From contig NZ_JNZP01000030.1 of NCBI RefSeq assembly GCF_000725545.1, forward strand, positions 4,025 to 68,024: a stretch of DNA of 64,000 bases, written 5' to 3'. Made by a program: the position numbers and the translations under genes. A model generated the notes under the pieces. That model worked only from the letters and a program-made list of their open reading frames with translations. It had not been told where the DNA came from and ran no database searches. The stretch's first letter is position 1. Each line of letters starts with the position of its first letter. Source of the stretch: Streptomyces exfoliatus. GTDB taxonomy: Bacteria > Actinomycetota > Actinomycetes > Streptomycetales > Streptomycetaceae. Below are positions 26,561 through 33,854 of this stretch, piece after piece.

Positions 26561-26681
26561 CGGGCCGTGCGCCGACGCGGCCGGGAACGAGGTCCCTCTA
26601 AAGGGTCACCCTGCTCGCGCACGCGGACGAATGCGGGTCGGCTGGGACACGAGAGCGATCATTCCGAACGAGGAGGCTCCG

Positions 26682-28007
26682 GTGTCGGACGAAGGATCGG
26701 CCGCGCGGGACGGTGAGCGGGACGAGCTCCAGGAACTCCGCGGCCGGGTGGCGACCCTCGAAGCGGAACGGACGCGGCCGCCGAAGCACCGCATGAAGTC
26801 CCTCCTGGCCGCCGTGCTGATCATCCTCGGCTGTGTGCTCGCGCCGCTCAGCGTCGTCTCCGCCTGGGCGGCGGACGAGGTGGGCGACACCGACCGCTAC
26901 GTGGCGACCGTGGCCCCGCTGGCCTCGGACCCCGACGTCCAGGACGCCGTCGCCAACAGGGTCACCGACGCGCTCATGACGCGCCTCGACCTGTCGGCCC
27001 TGCTGTCCGACGCCGCCCCGGAGGAACGGCCGCGCCTGGAGAAGGCGCTGGGGAAACTGGGCGACTCCCTGGAAGGCGCGGTCCGCAGCTTCGTCCACGA
27101 CAAGGCGCGGGCCATCGCCGCCTCGGACGCCTTCGAGACCATCTGGACGGAGGCCAACCGCAAGATCCACGCCTCCGTGAACAAGGCCCTCACCGGGAGC
27201 GGCGGCGGCGCCGTGCGCCTGGAGAACGACACGGTCACCCTCGACCTCGGTCCCGTCGTCGAGCTCGTGAAGCAGCGTCTCGTGGACGAGGGGATGCAGG
27301 TCGCCGGACGGATCCCGGAGATCCACACCGACTTCACGCTCGTACGGTCCGACGACATCGGCAAGGTCAAGACCTACGTACGGCTCCTGCAGATCCTCGG
27401 CAACTGGCTGCCGGTGCTCGCCGTCCTCCTGGTGGCCGGCGGTGTCCTCCTCTCGCAGCGGCGTCGTAGGGCCCTCGTGACGGGAGCCCTCGCGGTGGCC
27501 GTCACGACGGGACTGCTCGGCATCGGGCTGCGGATCTTCCGGGTGATCTACCTCGACGCCCTGCCCGCGGGAGTCTCCCCGGAGGCCGCCGGAGCGGTCT
27601 ACGACACCATGACCCATCTGCTGCAGACCATGGTCAGAATGGTCGTCGCCCTGGGAGTCGTCGTCGCCCTCGCGGCCTGGCTCACCGGTCCTGGCCGGCG
27701 CGCCGGTCTCGTCAGGGGCCTGTGGACCTCGGGCATCGGCGCCGTCCGCTCCACCGCCGACCGCGCCGGCCTGCGCACGGGGCCGGTGGGTCCGTTCGTC
27801 CGCCGGTACCGCACCTGGATCGTGTGGGCGCTGGTCGTGGTGGCGCTGGTCGTCTACCTCCTGTGGTCCTACCCCACCGGCTGGGTGGTCGTCGGCCTGG
27901 CCCTCGCGCTGCTCCTCGCGCTCGCGGTGGTGGAGTTCCTGGGCGCGGGAGGGGCGGCGACGTCCGACGAGGAGGCTCCCTCGGAGAGCGCGGCGCCCCC
28001 GGTATGA
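26682..28007 (+). CDS. Large integral membrane protein, unknown function
   Basis: 441 residues. Start GTG 26682 is preceded by a perfect AGGAGG at the right distance; a longer frame from 26490 overlaps the YihY gene. A short coiled-coil-like start (DELQELRGRVATLEAERT) is followed by a membrane helix (about 55-75), a roughly 190-residue extracytoplasmic helical domain (DTDRYVATVAPLASDPDVQDAVANRVTDAL onwards) and four further helices near the C-terminus. The order is common in actinobacterial membrane proteins of unknown function. It is codirectional with YihY, 121 bp downstream. Confidence 0.8.
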   Translation: MSDEGSAARDGERDELQELRGRVATLEAERTRPPKHRMKSLLAAVLIILGCVLAPLSVVSAWAADEVGDTDRYVATVAPLASDPDVQDAVANRVTDALMTRLDLSALLSDAAPEERPRLEKALGKLGDSLEGAVRSFVHDKARAIAASDAFETIWTEANRKIHASVNKALTGSGGGAVRLENDTVTLDLGPVVELVKQRLVDEGMQVAGRIPEIHTDFTLVRSDDIGKVKTYVRLLQILGNWLPVLAVLLVAGGVLLSQRRRRALVTGALAVAVTTGLLGIGLRIFRVIYLDALPAGVSPEAAGAVYDTMTHLLQTMVRMVVALGVVVALAAWLTGPGRRAGLVRGLWTSGIGAVRSTADRAGLRTGPVGPFVRRYRTWIVWALVVVALVVYLLWSYPTGWVVVGLALALLLALAVVEFLGAGGAATSDEEAPSESAAPPV

Positions 28008-28040
28008 GGGACTCTCCGGGGGGCCGCTGACCAGGGACCG

Positions 28041-28076
28041 GGGACCGGGGGACCCGGGTTCGGGTTCCCCGGTCCC
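28041..28076. terminator. Bidirectional terminator
   Basis: Stem GGGACCGGGG / CCCCGGTCCC enclosing ACCCG-ggtt-CGGGT, in the gap between two convergent genes (stops at 28007 and 28088). The left arm is duplicated in tandem (28034-28043 and 28041-28050). Confidence 0.75.
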
Positions 28077-28087
28077 GTCCGAGGCCG

Positions 28088-28264
28088 TCAGGAGTGCAGT
28101 ACGCGTGCCTTGTCGGCCGCGAACTCCTCGTCCGTCAGCAGCCCCTGGGCCTTGACGTCGGCGAGCGCCGGGGCCAGGGCCGTCGCCATCTCGCCCGGCG
28201 GGGACGCTACGGCCCGGACCCCCGCCACGGCGCGGTCCACGCCGGGCCGTGAGACTTCTGTCAT
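28088..28264 (-). CDS. Small SHOCT-like protein
   Basis: 58 residues from ATG 28264, ending in VKAQGLLTDEEFAADKARVL, the helix-loop-helix of SHOCT domains, which normally sit at the C-terminus of oligomeric membrane or secreted proteins. The N-terminal 35 residues are nondescript. It is either an independent short SHOCT protein or what remains of a longer one. No clear ribosome-binding site is visible. It is divergent from the DM13 gene with 76 bp between them. Confidence 0.6.
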   Translation of the reverse strand: MTEVSRPGVDRAVAGVRAVASPPGEMATALAPALADVKAQGLLTDEEFAADKARVLHS

Positions 28265-28340
28265 CGTGCCGGGTCTCGCGCGCGGACACCCGATCGCGTT
28301 GGATGGCGGCGGAAGAGACAGCGGGTGGAGGAGGAACGGC

Positions 28341-28907
28341 GTGGTGCGTGTCGTGCGCAAGCGGTGGTGGACCGGGGCGGCGGTGCTGGTCCTGGCCGTC
28401 GTGGTGGCCGGTCTCGTGTGGTTCAAGCCCTGGGCCCTGTGGGTGGACGAGACCGTGAACGAGGCGCTGCCGTCCGCGACCGCGTCCCCGGCGCCGTCCT
28501 CTGCGGCGCCGTCCTCTCTGCATCCGAGCGGGGCACCGGCCACCGTGCCGCCGGCCGGCCCCACCACCGAGGCGCAGGGCACCTTCGTCAGCCACGAGCA
28601 CACCACCACCGGCACGGTGAAGCTCGTCCGGCTGCCCGACGGCTCGCGCGTGGTGCGCCTGGAGAACCTGGACACCAGCAGCGGGCCCGACCTGCGGGTC
28701 TGGCTGACCGACGCCCCGGTCAAGGAGGGCAGGGCGGGCTGGCACGTCTTCGACGACGGGACGTACGTCAGCCTGGGCAAGCTGAAGGGCAACAAGGGCG
28801 ATCAGAACTACGCCGTGCCCGCCGGCGTCGACCTCGCCGGCCTCACCAGCGTCAGCATCTGGTGCGACCGCTTCGACGTCTCCTTCGGCGCAGCACGGCT
28901 GGCCTGA
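28341..28907 (+). CDS. DM13-domain protein, membrane-anchored
   Basis: 188 residues. The start GTG 28341 follows GGAGGAGGAAC. One N-terminal membrane helix (about 10-30, WWTGAAVLVLAVVVAGLVWF), an Ala/Ser/Pro-rich spacer, then a DM13 domain (about 78-186): GTFVSHEHTTTGTVKLVRLPDG, LRVWLTDAPV, LGKLKGNKGDQNYAVP and the Cys in SIWCDRFDVSFG. DM13 domains may bind heme or act in electron transfer. The domain faces the outside. Convergent with the sigma-factor gene. Confidence 0.85.
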   Translation: MVRVVRKRWWTGAAVLVLAVVVAGLVWFKPWALWVDETVNEALPSATASPAPSSAAPSSLHPSGAPATVPPAGPTTEAQGTFVSHEHTTTGTVKLVRLPDGSRVVRLENLDTSSGPDLRVWLTDAPVKEGRAGWHVFDDGTYVSLGKLKGNKGDQNYAVPAGVDLAGLTSVSIWCDRFDVSFGAARLA

Positions 28908-28954
28908 CCCCGGCCCGGCCGGGCCGTCGAGCGGGCCGGCCGGGCGTCGGCGGG

Positions 28955-29914
28955 TCACCACTCGGCGACGAGCGGCGTCTCCGGTTCGTGCCGCCGCCAC
29001 GCCTCGGCGAGGCGTACGAGGCGGGCGGGGGCGGCGATGCCGCGCACGGTCGCGATCCTGCCGTCGACGATGTCGAACGTCACGCAGCCGACGACCTGGT
29101 CGTCGAGCACGAAGAGGAGGGCGGGGGCGTCGTTGACGAGCTGGTAGTGGACGGCGAGCGCGCCCCCGGCCAGCCGCCGCTTCGCGGGGGTGGACTTGAA
29201 GCCGGCCCGCGCGATGGAGGCGACACGCTGCGGAGTGTCGAACCGCAGCAGCTTCTCGGCGAGACCGGCGCCGTCGGAGATCGCGGTCACGTCGTCGGTG
29301 AGCATCGCCACCAGCCGTTCGGTGCGGCCCGAGGAGGCCGCGGCGAGGAACTCCTCGACGATCCTGCGGGCGGCCGCAGGGTCGAGTTCGCCGCCGCCGC
29401 GGCGGCGCTCGGTGGTGACGTGACGTCGGGCCCGGTGGAGGTGCTGCTGGCTCGCGGACTCGGAGACGTCGAGGATCTCGGCGATCTCGGCGTGGCTGTA
29501 GGAGAACGCCTCGCGCAGGACGTAGACGGCACGCTCCACGGGCGACAGACGCTCCATGAGGGTCAGCACGGCAAGGGAGACGGATTCGCGCTGCTCGAAG
29601 GTGCCGGCGGGGCCGAGCATCGGATCGCCGTCGAGGAGCGGTTCGGGCAGCCAGGCCCCGACGGCGCGCTCGCGGCGGACCTGTGCCGAGCGCAGCCGGT
29701 CGAGGCAGAGGTTGGTGACGACCTTGGTCAGCCATGCCTCCGGTGCCCTGATCAGCCGCCGGTCGGCGGCCTGCCAGTGCAGGAAGGCGTCCTGCACGGC
29801 GTCCTCGGCGTCGGCGGCCGAGCCGAGGAGACGGTAGGCCAGTGAGGCCAGCCGGTTCCGGCCGGCCTCGAACAGGCGGGTGTCGAAGCGGTCGTCGTCG
29901 GTCCTGCTGTCCAT
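28955..29914 (-). CDS. sigJ: ECF sigma factor of the SigJ/ECF41 group
   Basis: 319 residues. Sigma-2 (about 15-80, LASLAYRLLGSAADAEDAVQDAFL), then WLPEPLL, the linker motif of ECF41 factors, sigma-4 (about 115-170, SPVERAVYVLREAFSYSHAEIAEIL), and a SnoaL/NTF2-like C-terminal domain of about 130 residues which in this group controls activity in place of an anti-sigma factor. The conserved DGGG(K/R) motif reads DGAGLAEK here, a departure. The start ATG 29914 is 10 bases after the stop of the flavoprotein gene, so the two are an operon. ECF41 genes usually sit beside an oxidoreductase-type gene, which fits. Confidence 0.9.
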   Translation of the reverse strand: MDSRTDDDRFDTRLFEAGRNRLASLAYRLLGSAADAEDAVQDAFLHWQAADRRLIRAPEAWLTKVVTNLCLDRLRSAQVRRERAVGAWLPEPLLDGDPMLGPAGTFEQRESVSLAVLTLMERLSPVERAVYVLREAFSYSHAEIAEILDVSESASQQHLHRARRHVTTERRRGGGELDPAAARRIVEEFLAAASSGRTERLVAMLTDDVTAISDGAGLAEKLLRFDTPQRVASIARAGFKSTPAKRRLAGGALAVHYQLVNDAPALLFVLDDQVVGCVTFDIVDGRIATVRGIAAPARLVRLAEAWRRHEPETPLVAEW

Positions 29915-29924
29915 GCGGACCACC

Positions 29925-31142
29925 CTAGACAACGGCCCTCTCCGCAGCGGCCTTTGGGGCGGTGGCCAGGCGGTTCCTGCGCTTGGGCAGACCGAAGGTG
30001 GGGTGGGAGGTGGCCCACAGCGACATGCCGAGGATGCCCGCCTTGATCCGGGCGGCCTTCCGGCCGCCCATGAACTTCGGCTTCGCCCGCGCTTCGCCGT
30101 CGACCATCTGCAGGATCCCGTCCCGCCGCCCGAGACTGATGTGGTTGCCCACGTACTCCAGCTTGCTCTTCGGGATCTCGCGGCCGGTCAGGCGTCCCAC
30201 GATCGCGGCCGTGGCCTGCCTGCCGGTGTATCCGGCCGAGGCGCAGGACATCGGCAGCGGCCTCCCGTTGTCGCCGACCGCGTGGGCGCTGTCCCCGGCG
30301 GCGTAGACGTTCGGGTGGGAGACCGACCGCATGGTGTCGTCGACGACGATCCGGCCGTTCCCGGTGACTTCGAGACCGGCGGCGGCGGCGAGCGGCGCGA
30401 CCGCGAACCCGGCCGTCCACACGGTCGCGTCGGACGTCAGGACGGTGCCGTCGGCACACCGCACCCGCGTCGCCTCCACGGCCTCGACGGTGGTGTGCTC
30501 GACGACGGTGACGCCCAGCCGGTCGCAGGCCCGACGCAGGTGGGCGCGGGCTCCGGGGGAGAGCGGGGCGCCCAGCTCGCCCCGGGCGATCAGCGTGACC
30601 GACAGGCCGGGCCGGGATTCGGCGATCTCGGTGGCGGTCTCGATGCCGGTCAGCCCGTCGCCGACCACCACCACGCTGCGGCCCTCTCCCGGCCCGCCCT
30701 GCCTGTCCGGGCTCTCCAGGCTGTCCAGTCGTTCGCGCAGGCGCAGCGCCGAGGGCCGGCCGGTGACGTCGAAGGCGTGCTCGGCCGCACCGGGTACGCC
30801 GCTGTGGGCCACGTGGCTGCCGAGGGCGTAGAGCAGCGTGTCGTAGTCGAGCTCGCCGTCTCCGTCGGCGCCGGCCAGGGCGACGATCCGGCGGTCGGGG
30901 TCGATGGCGGTGACACGGGCCAGGCGGAGTCGTACCTCCGTGCCCGCGAAGACCTCGGTGAGTCGCGGAGCCTCGATCTCCTGGCCGGCCGCGAGCTGGT
31001 GGAGCCGCAGCCGCTGGACGAAGTCGGGCTCGGCGTTGACCACGGTGATCTCGGTGTCCTCCGGGGACAGCCGGCGGGCGAGGGTGCCGGCCGCGTAGGC
31101 CCCGGCATAGCCGGCGCCGAGGACGACGATGCGGTGCTTCAT
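29925..31142 (-). CDS. NADH dehydrogenase-like FAD/NAD(P)-dependent oxidoreductase
   Basis: 405 residues. FAD-binding RIVVLGAGYAGAYAAGTLAR (residues 3-22), an NAD-binding SVVVVGDGLTGIETATEIAE in the middle, and the FAD-closing VYAAGDSAHAVGDNGRPL near 290. The layout is that of type II NADH dehydrogenases and FSP1-like oxidoreductases. A basic C-terminus (LPKRRNRLATAPKAAAERA) could touch the membrane. The start ATG 31142 has AGGAG nine bases upstream. First gene of an operon with sigJ; upstream lie two palindromes. It may be the redox target or partner of the sigma factor. Confidence 0.9.
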   Translation of the reverse strand: MKHRIVVLGAGYAGAYAAGTLARRLSPEDTEITVVNAEPDFVQRLRLHQLAAGQEIEAPRLTEVFAGTEVRLRLARVTAIDPDRRIVALAGADGDGELDYDTLLYALGSHVAHSGVPGAAEHAFDVTGRPSALRLRERLDSLESPDRQGGPGEGRSVVVVGDGLTGIETATEIAESRPGLSVTLIARGELGAPLSPGARAHLRRACDRLGVTVVEHTTVEAVEATRVRCADGTVLTSDATVWTAGFAVAPLAAAAGLEVTGNGRIVVDDTMRSVSHPNVYAAGDSAHAVGDNGRPLPMSCASAGYTGRQATAAIVGRLTGREIPKSKLEYVGNHISLGRRDGILQMVDGEARAKPKFMGGRKAARIKAGILGMSLWATSHPTFGLPKRRNRLATAPKAAAERAVV

Positions 31143-31205
31143 GTGCTGCTCCTGTCGGTCTGTCGGTTCGCTTGCTCTCGGTGGTTGAGCGGAACAGCAC
31201 CCCGA

Positions 31206-31218
31206 TTCCTGACAGGAA
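31206..31218. promoter_or_regulatory. 13-bp palindrome upstream of the oxidoreductase-sigJ operon
   Basis: A perfect TTCCTG-A-CAGGAA inverted repeat 64 bases upstream of the oxidoreductase start, adjacent to the Crp-like site. The binding protein is unknown. Confidence 0.4.
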
Positions 31219-31222
31219 AAGA

Positions 31223-31240
31223 ATGTGACCTGAGTCACAT
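31223..31240. promoter_or_regulatory. Crp-like operator upstream of the oxidoreductase-sigJ operon
   Basis: ATGTGAC-CTGA-GTCACAT: a perfect 18-bp palindrome, fitting both TGTGA-N6-TCACA and the Streptomyces Crp pattern GTG-N6-GNCAC. It lies 81 bases upstream of the oxidoreductase start and about 113 bases from the divergent DUF5685 gene, so either could be controlled. Confidence 0.6.
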
Positions 31241-31352
31241 GTCGGCTCGCGCGCTCCACGCCGTCCTCGACGGCCACGGCGCGACGGCCCCTGGGACGGC
31301 TTAGGATGTCGGCCGCATATGCGGGCAGCTGTATCTACGGGGGAGAACTTCG

Positions 31353-32750
31353 GTGTTCGGAATCATCAGGCCGTGCAGGCATCGCCTGGGCGAGGGCCTG
31401 CGTACCGAGTGGATGGCGCACCTGTGCGGGTTGTGCCTGTCGTTGCGCAGTGAGTACGGGCAGTTCGCGAGGGTGGCCACCAACTACGACGGTCTGATCG
31501 TCTCGGTCCTGACCGAAGCGCAGTCGGAGCGCAGCGGCGACTGGCGTCGGGGCGCCGGGCCGTGTCCGCTGCGCGGGATGCGATCCGCGGACGTGGCGCA
31601 GGGCGAAGGGGCGCGGCTGGCGGCGACGGTGTCGCTGGTGCTGGCCGCGGCGAAGATCCGCGACCATGTGGCCGACGGTGACGGTCTGCTCGGGCGTCGC
31701 CCGGTGACCCTCGCGGCCCGCCGGATCGCCCAGGGCTGGGACCGCGCGGGCGCGGTGGGCGGCGAACGGCTGGGCTTCGACACCGCGTTGCTGCTCGACG
31801 CGGTCGAACGCCAGCCGGAGATCGAGCGGTCGACCGGTCCCGGCGGCTCGCTCCTGACGGTCACGGAGCCGACGGAGACGGCGACCGCCGCCGCCTTCGC
31901 GTACACCGCCGTGCTCGCCGGCCGCCCCGGCAACACCGAACCGCTGACGGAGGCGGGCCGACTGTTCGGCCGCCTGGCGCACCTGCTGGACGCGGTGGAG
32001 GACCTGGACGCGGACAAGGCGTCCGGCGCGTGGAACCCGGTCGCCGTGACCGGTGCGGACCGCGCCGAGGTGCGCCGGCTCTGCGACGACGCCGTGCACG
32101 GCATCCGACTTGCCCTGTCCGACGCCGAGTTCGTCGACGACAGCCTGGTGCGGGCGCTCCTGGGTGTCGAGCTGGAACGTGCCGTCGACCGGGTCTTCGA
32201 CCCCCGGCACGCGCAGCACCGCCACCGTCCGCAGGCGCGCACCCTGCGGGTACTGCCCTGGCTGGGGCGTCGTACGGCGACGGAGACGCCCGCGGACACC
32301 GGCACCGCCACGGGCCCGTCCTGCGGCGTCGGGGCGCTCGGGGGCGTGGCTCCCGAGGGCGCGGCGAGGGCGCAGGACCGGCCGCAGGAGGGGCAGTGCC
32401 GGCGGTGTGGCGAGTGGCGCCGGCTGTGCAGGGACTGCCGGTTGTGCTTCAACTGCTGCAACTGCGACGCCGACGAAGGGGAACCCCTGGAGTTCGGTGA
32501 CGGCGGGTCCAGCAGCGGCACCGGCGGCGGCTCGAACCAGGGCGGTTCCGGGCGTGACGGCTGGGGCGGCCAGGGCGGCGGCAACTCGGGCGGCAACTCC
32601 GGCGGGTCATGGGGCGGTTCGGGCGGCGGTCAGGGGTCCGGCGGCTCCGGCGGCTCCGGCGGTTCCGGCGGCGGCTCGGGTGACGGCTGCGGCGGCGGTG
32701 GCGGAGGCTGCTGCAACCCGTGCAAGTGCTGCTGTGACTGCTGCGACTGA
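31353..32750 (+). CDS. DUF5685-family protein with Gly-rich linker and Cys-cluster tail
   Basis: 465 residues. The N-terminal 280 residues match DUF5685: MFGIIRPCRHRLGEGLRTEWMAHLCGLCLSL with a C-x8-H...C-x2-C set, then a helical body reminiscent of all-alpha terpene-cyclase-like folds (KIRDHVADGDGLLG, LFGRLAHLLDAVEDLDADK). A second Cys cluster follows at about 350-385 (CRRCGEWRRLCRDCRLCFNCCNC), then about 70 residues of Gly/Ser repeats and a terminal CCNPCKCCCDCCD. Function unknown. The clustered Cys suggest zinc or iron-sulfur binding; the Gly/Ser stretch is a flexible tether. GTG 31353 is the likely start. No signal peptide. Confidence 0.8.
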   Translation: MFGIIRPCRHRLGEGLRTEWMAHLCGLCLSLRSEYGQFARVATNYDGLIVSVLTEAQSERSGDWRRGAGPCPLRGMRSADVAQGEGARLAATVSLVLAAAKIRDHVADGDGLLGRRPVTLAARRIAQGWDRAGAVGGERLGFDTALLLDAVERQPEIERSTGPGGSLLTVTEPTETATAAAFAYTAVLAGRPGNTEPLTEAGRLFGRLAHLLDAVEDLDADKASGAWNPVAVTGADRAEVRRLCDDAVHGIRLALSDAEFVDDSLVRALLGVELERAVDRVFDPRHAQHRHRPQARTLRVLPWLGRRTATETPADTGTATGPSCGVGALGGVAPEGAARAQDRPQEGQCRRCGEWRRLCRDCRLCFNCCNCDADEGEPLEFGDGGSSSGTGGGSNQGGSGRDGWGGQGGGNSGGNSGGSWGGSGGGQGSGGSGGSGGSGGGSGDGCGGGGGGCCNPCKCCCDCCD

Positions 32751-32765
32751 ATGACGGAACAGCGC

Positions 32766-32790
32766 GGCGGGCCCGACCACCGGGCCCGCC
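32766..32790. terminator. Terminator between the DUF5685 and MerR genes
   Basis: A perfect 10-bp stem GGCGGGCCCG / CGGGCCCGCC with a 5-base loop. Most of it is repeated just downstream as an imperfect tandem copy of about 31-33 bp (32772-32802 and 32803-32835), giving a second, weaker hairpin. Confidence 0.75.
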
Positions 32791-32850
32791 CCGCGGCCGT
32801 CCCCGACCACCGGGGGCCCGCCCCGCGGCCGTCCCCCAGGCGGGATGCCG

Positions 32851-33627
32851 TCACTGACGCGGGACGAAGATGCCGGCCGCGCGCAGGTTCGCCTCGATCA
32901 GGGTGTTCAGCCGGGCGACGGCCGGTGCCTCGTCCTCCCGGTGGTGGTTGACGAGCCCGTACCGGGAGGCCGCGTCGGACCGGCTCGGAAACCCGGTGGG
33001 CCTGGCGAGCAGCGCGCGGTCCGCCAGCAGCTTCTCGGACAGCGCGGACGCCAGCTCGTCGATCCGCGGATCGTCCGGATCCCAGGAAGCGGCCTCCCAG
33101 CCGCGCTTGGTCAGTTCGACGTGCTCGGGATCGTCGAGGAGGTGCTCGAGCCGGGTCAGGAAGCTGTCGAAGATCTCCGGAACCAGCGCCCGGGCCAGCA
33201 CCAGGGCCTCTCGCTGACCGGCCACGTAGTCGGAGGTGAAGCCGAGACCGGCGAGCCGCTCCAGGACGGCGCAGGCCCGGTCGGGCAGCAGGACCCGGTC
33301 GCCGTGGGCGAGCCGGTGCAGGGTGTCGCGGCGCGCGACCAGGTCCTCGATCCGTTCGGTGAGCCGACGGTGGACGTCGTCGAGGGCGGCGGCGAACCGC
33401 TCGGGGTCGGCGTCGAGCAGATCACCGATCTCCGCCAGCGGCACGCCCGCCCCGGCCAGCGTCCGGACCTGGATCAGCCGGAGCAGGTCGCCCGACCCGT
33501 AACGCCGGTAGCCGGAGCCGTCGCGTTCCGGCTCGGCGAGCAGGCCGAGCCGGTGGTAGTGCCGCACCGTCTTGACGGTGACGCCGACGAACGCGGCCGC
33601 CTGACCGATCGTGAGTCCGCCCGCCAT
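32851..33627 (-). CDS. MerR-family transcriptional regulator
   Basis: 258 residues. The MerR winged helix is at the N-terminus (LTIGQAAAFVGVTVKTVRHYHRLGLL, then YRRYGSGDLLRLIQVRTLAGAGVPLAEIGDLL), with a dimerisation helix to about residue 125. The C-terminal 130 residues are a helical effector domain (FTSDYVAGQREALVLARALVPEIF), common in Streptomyces MerR regulators without metal ligands. It starts at ATG 33627 and is divergent from the serine hydrolase, whose upstream region holds a TTGACC-based dyad. It probably controls that gene and itself. Confidence 0.9.
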   Translation of the reverse strand: MAGGLTIGQAAAFVGVTVKTVRHYHRLGLLAEPERDGSGYRRYGSGDLLRLIQVRTLAGAGVPLAEIGDLLDADPERFAAALDDVHRRLTERIEDLVARRDTLHRLAHGDRVLLPDRACAVLERLAGLGFTSDYVAGQREALVLARALVPEIFDSFLTRLEHLLDDPEHVELTKRGWEAASWDPDDPRIDELASALSEKLLADRALLARPTGFPSRSDAASRYGLVNHHREDEAPAVARLNTLIEANLRAAGIFVPRQ

Positions 33628-33775
33628 GGGATCAACACCCTTCCGTATCGAGGGCGGTCAGGGCACGGGCGGGCAGGTCGGCCGCCTTCGGGTACGGGTC
33701 GCGGGTGATCACGCGGCGAGGGTAGCGCGCCCCTCTTCCGGCACGTCACCCCTTCTCCCGGAACGGGGCTTGAGG

Positions 33776-33792
33776 TTGACCTTGGGTCAGGG
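33776..33792 (+). promoter_or_regulatory. Candidate MerR-site upstream of the serine hydrolase
   Basis: TTGACC-TTG-GGTCAG, a dyad starting at a consensus-like -35 (TTGACC, 33776-33781). The overlap of -35 and dyad fits MerR-type control. A -10 at MerR spacing is not clear (CCTCGT after 19 bases). Confidence 0.4.
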
Positions 33793-33854
33793 TGCACGCT
33801 CCTCGTACGGCCGCAGCGCGCCGCACACCCACCCTCACGAGGCGAGGAACGACC

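Noticed and set aside
26598..29735. A 1045-codon minus-strand frame
   Set aside because: It crosses four genes on both strands; composition (Arg, Asp, Gly, His rich, no domains) is that of a GC-rich antisense frame.
32505..32700. GGC/GGT-rich repeat as a possible CRISPR-like or minisatellite array
   Set aside because: It is in frame and codes the Gly/Ser linker of the DUF5685 protein; no regular spacer.
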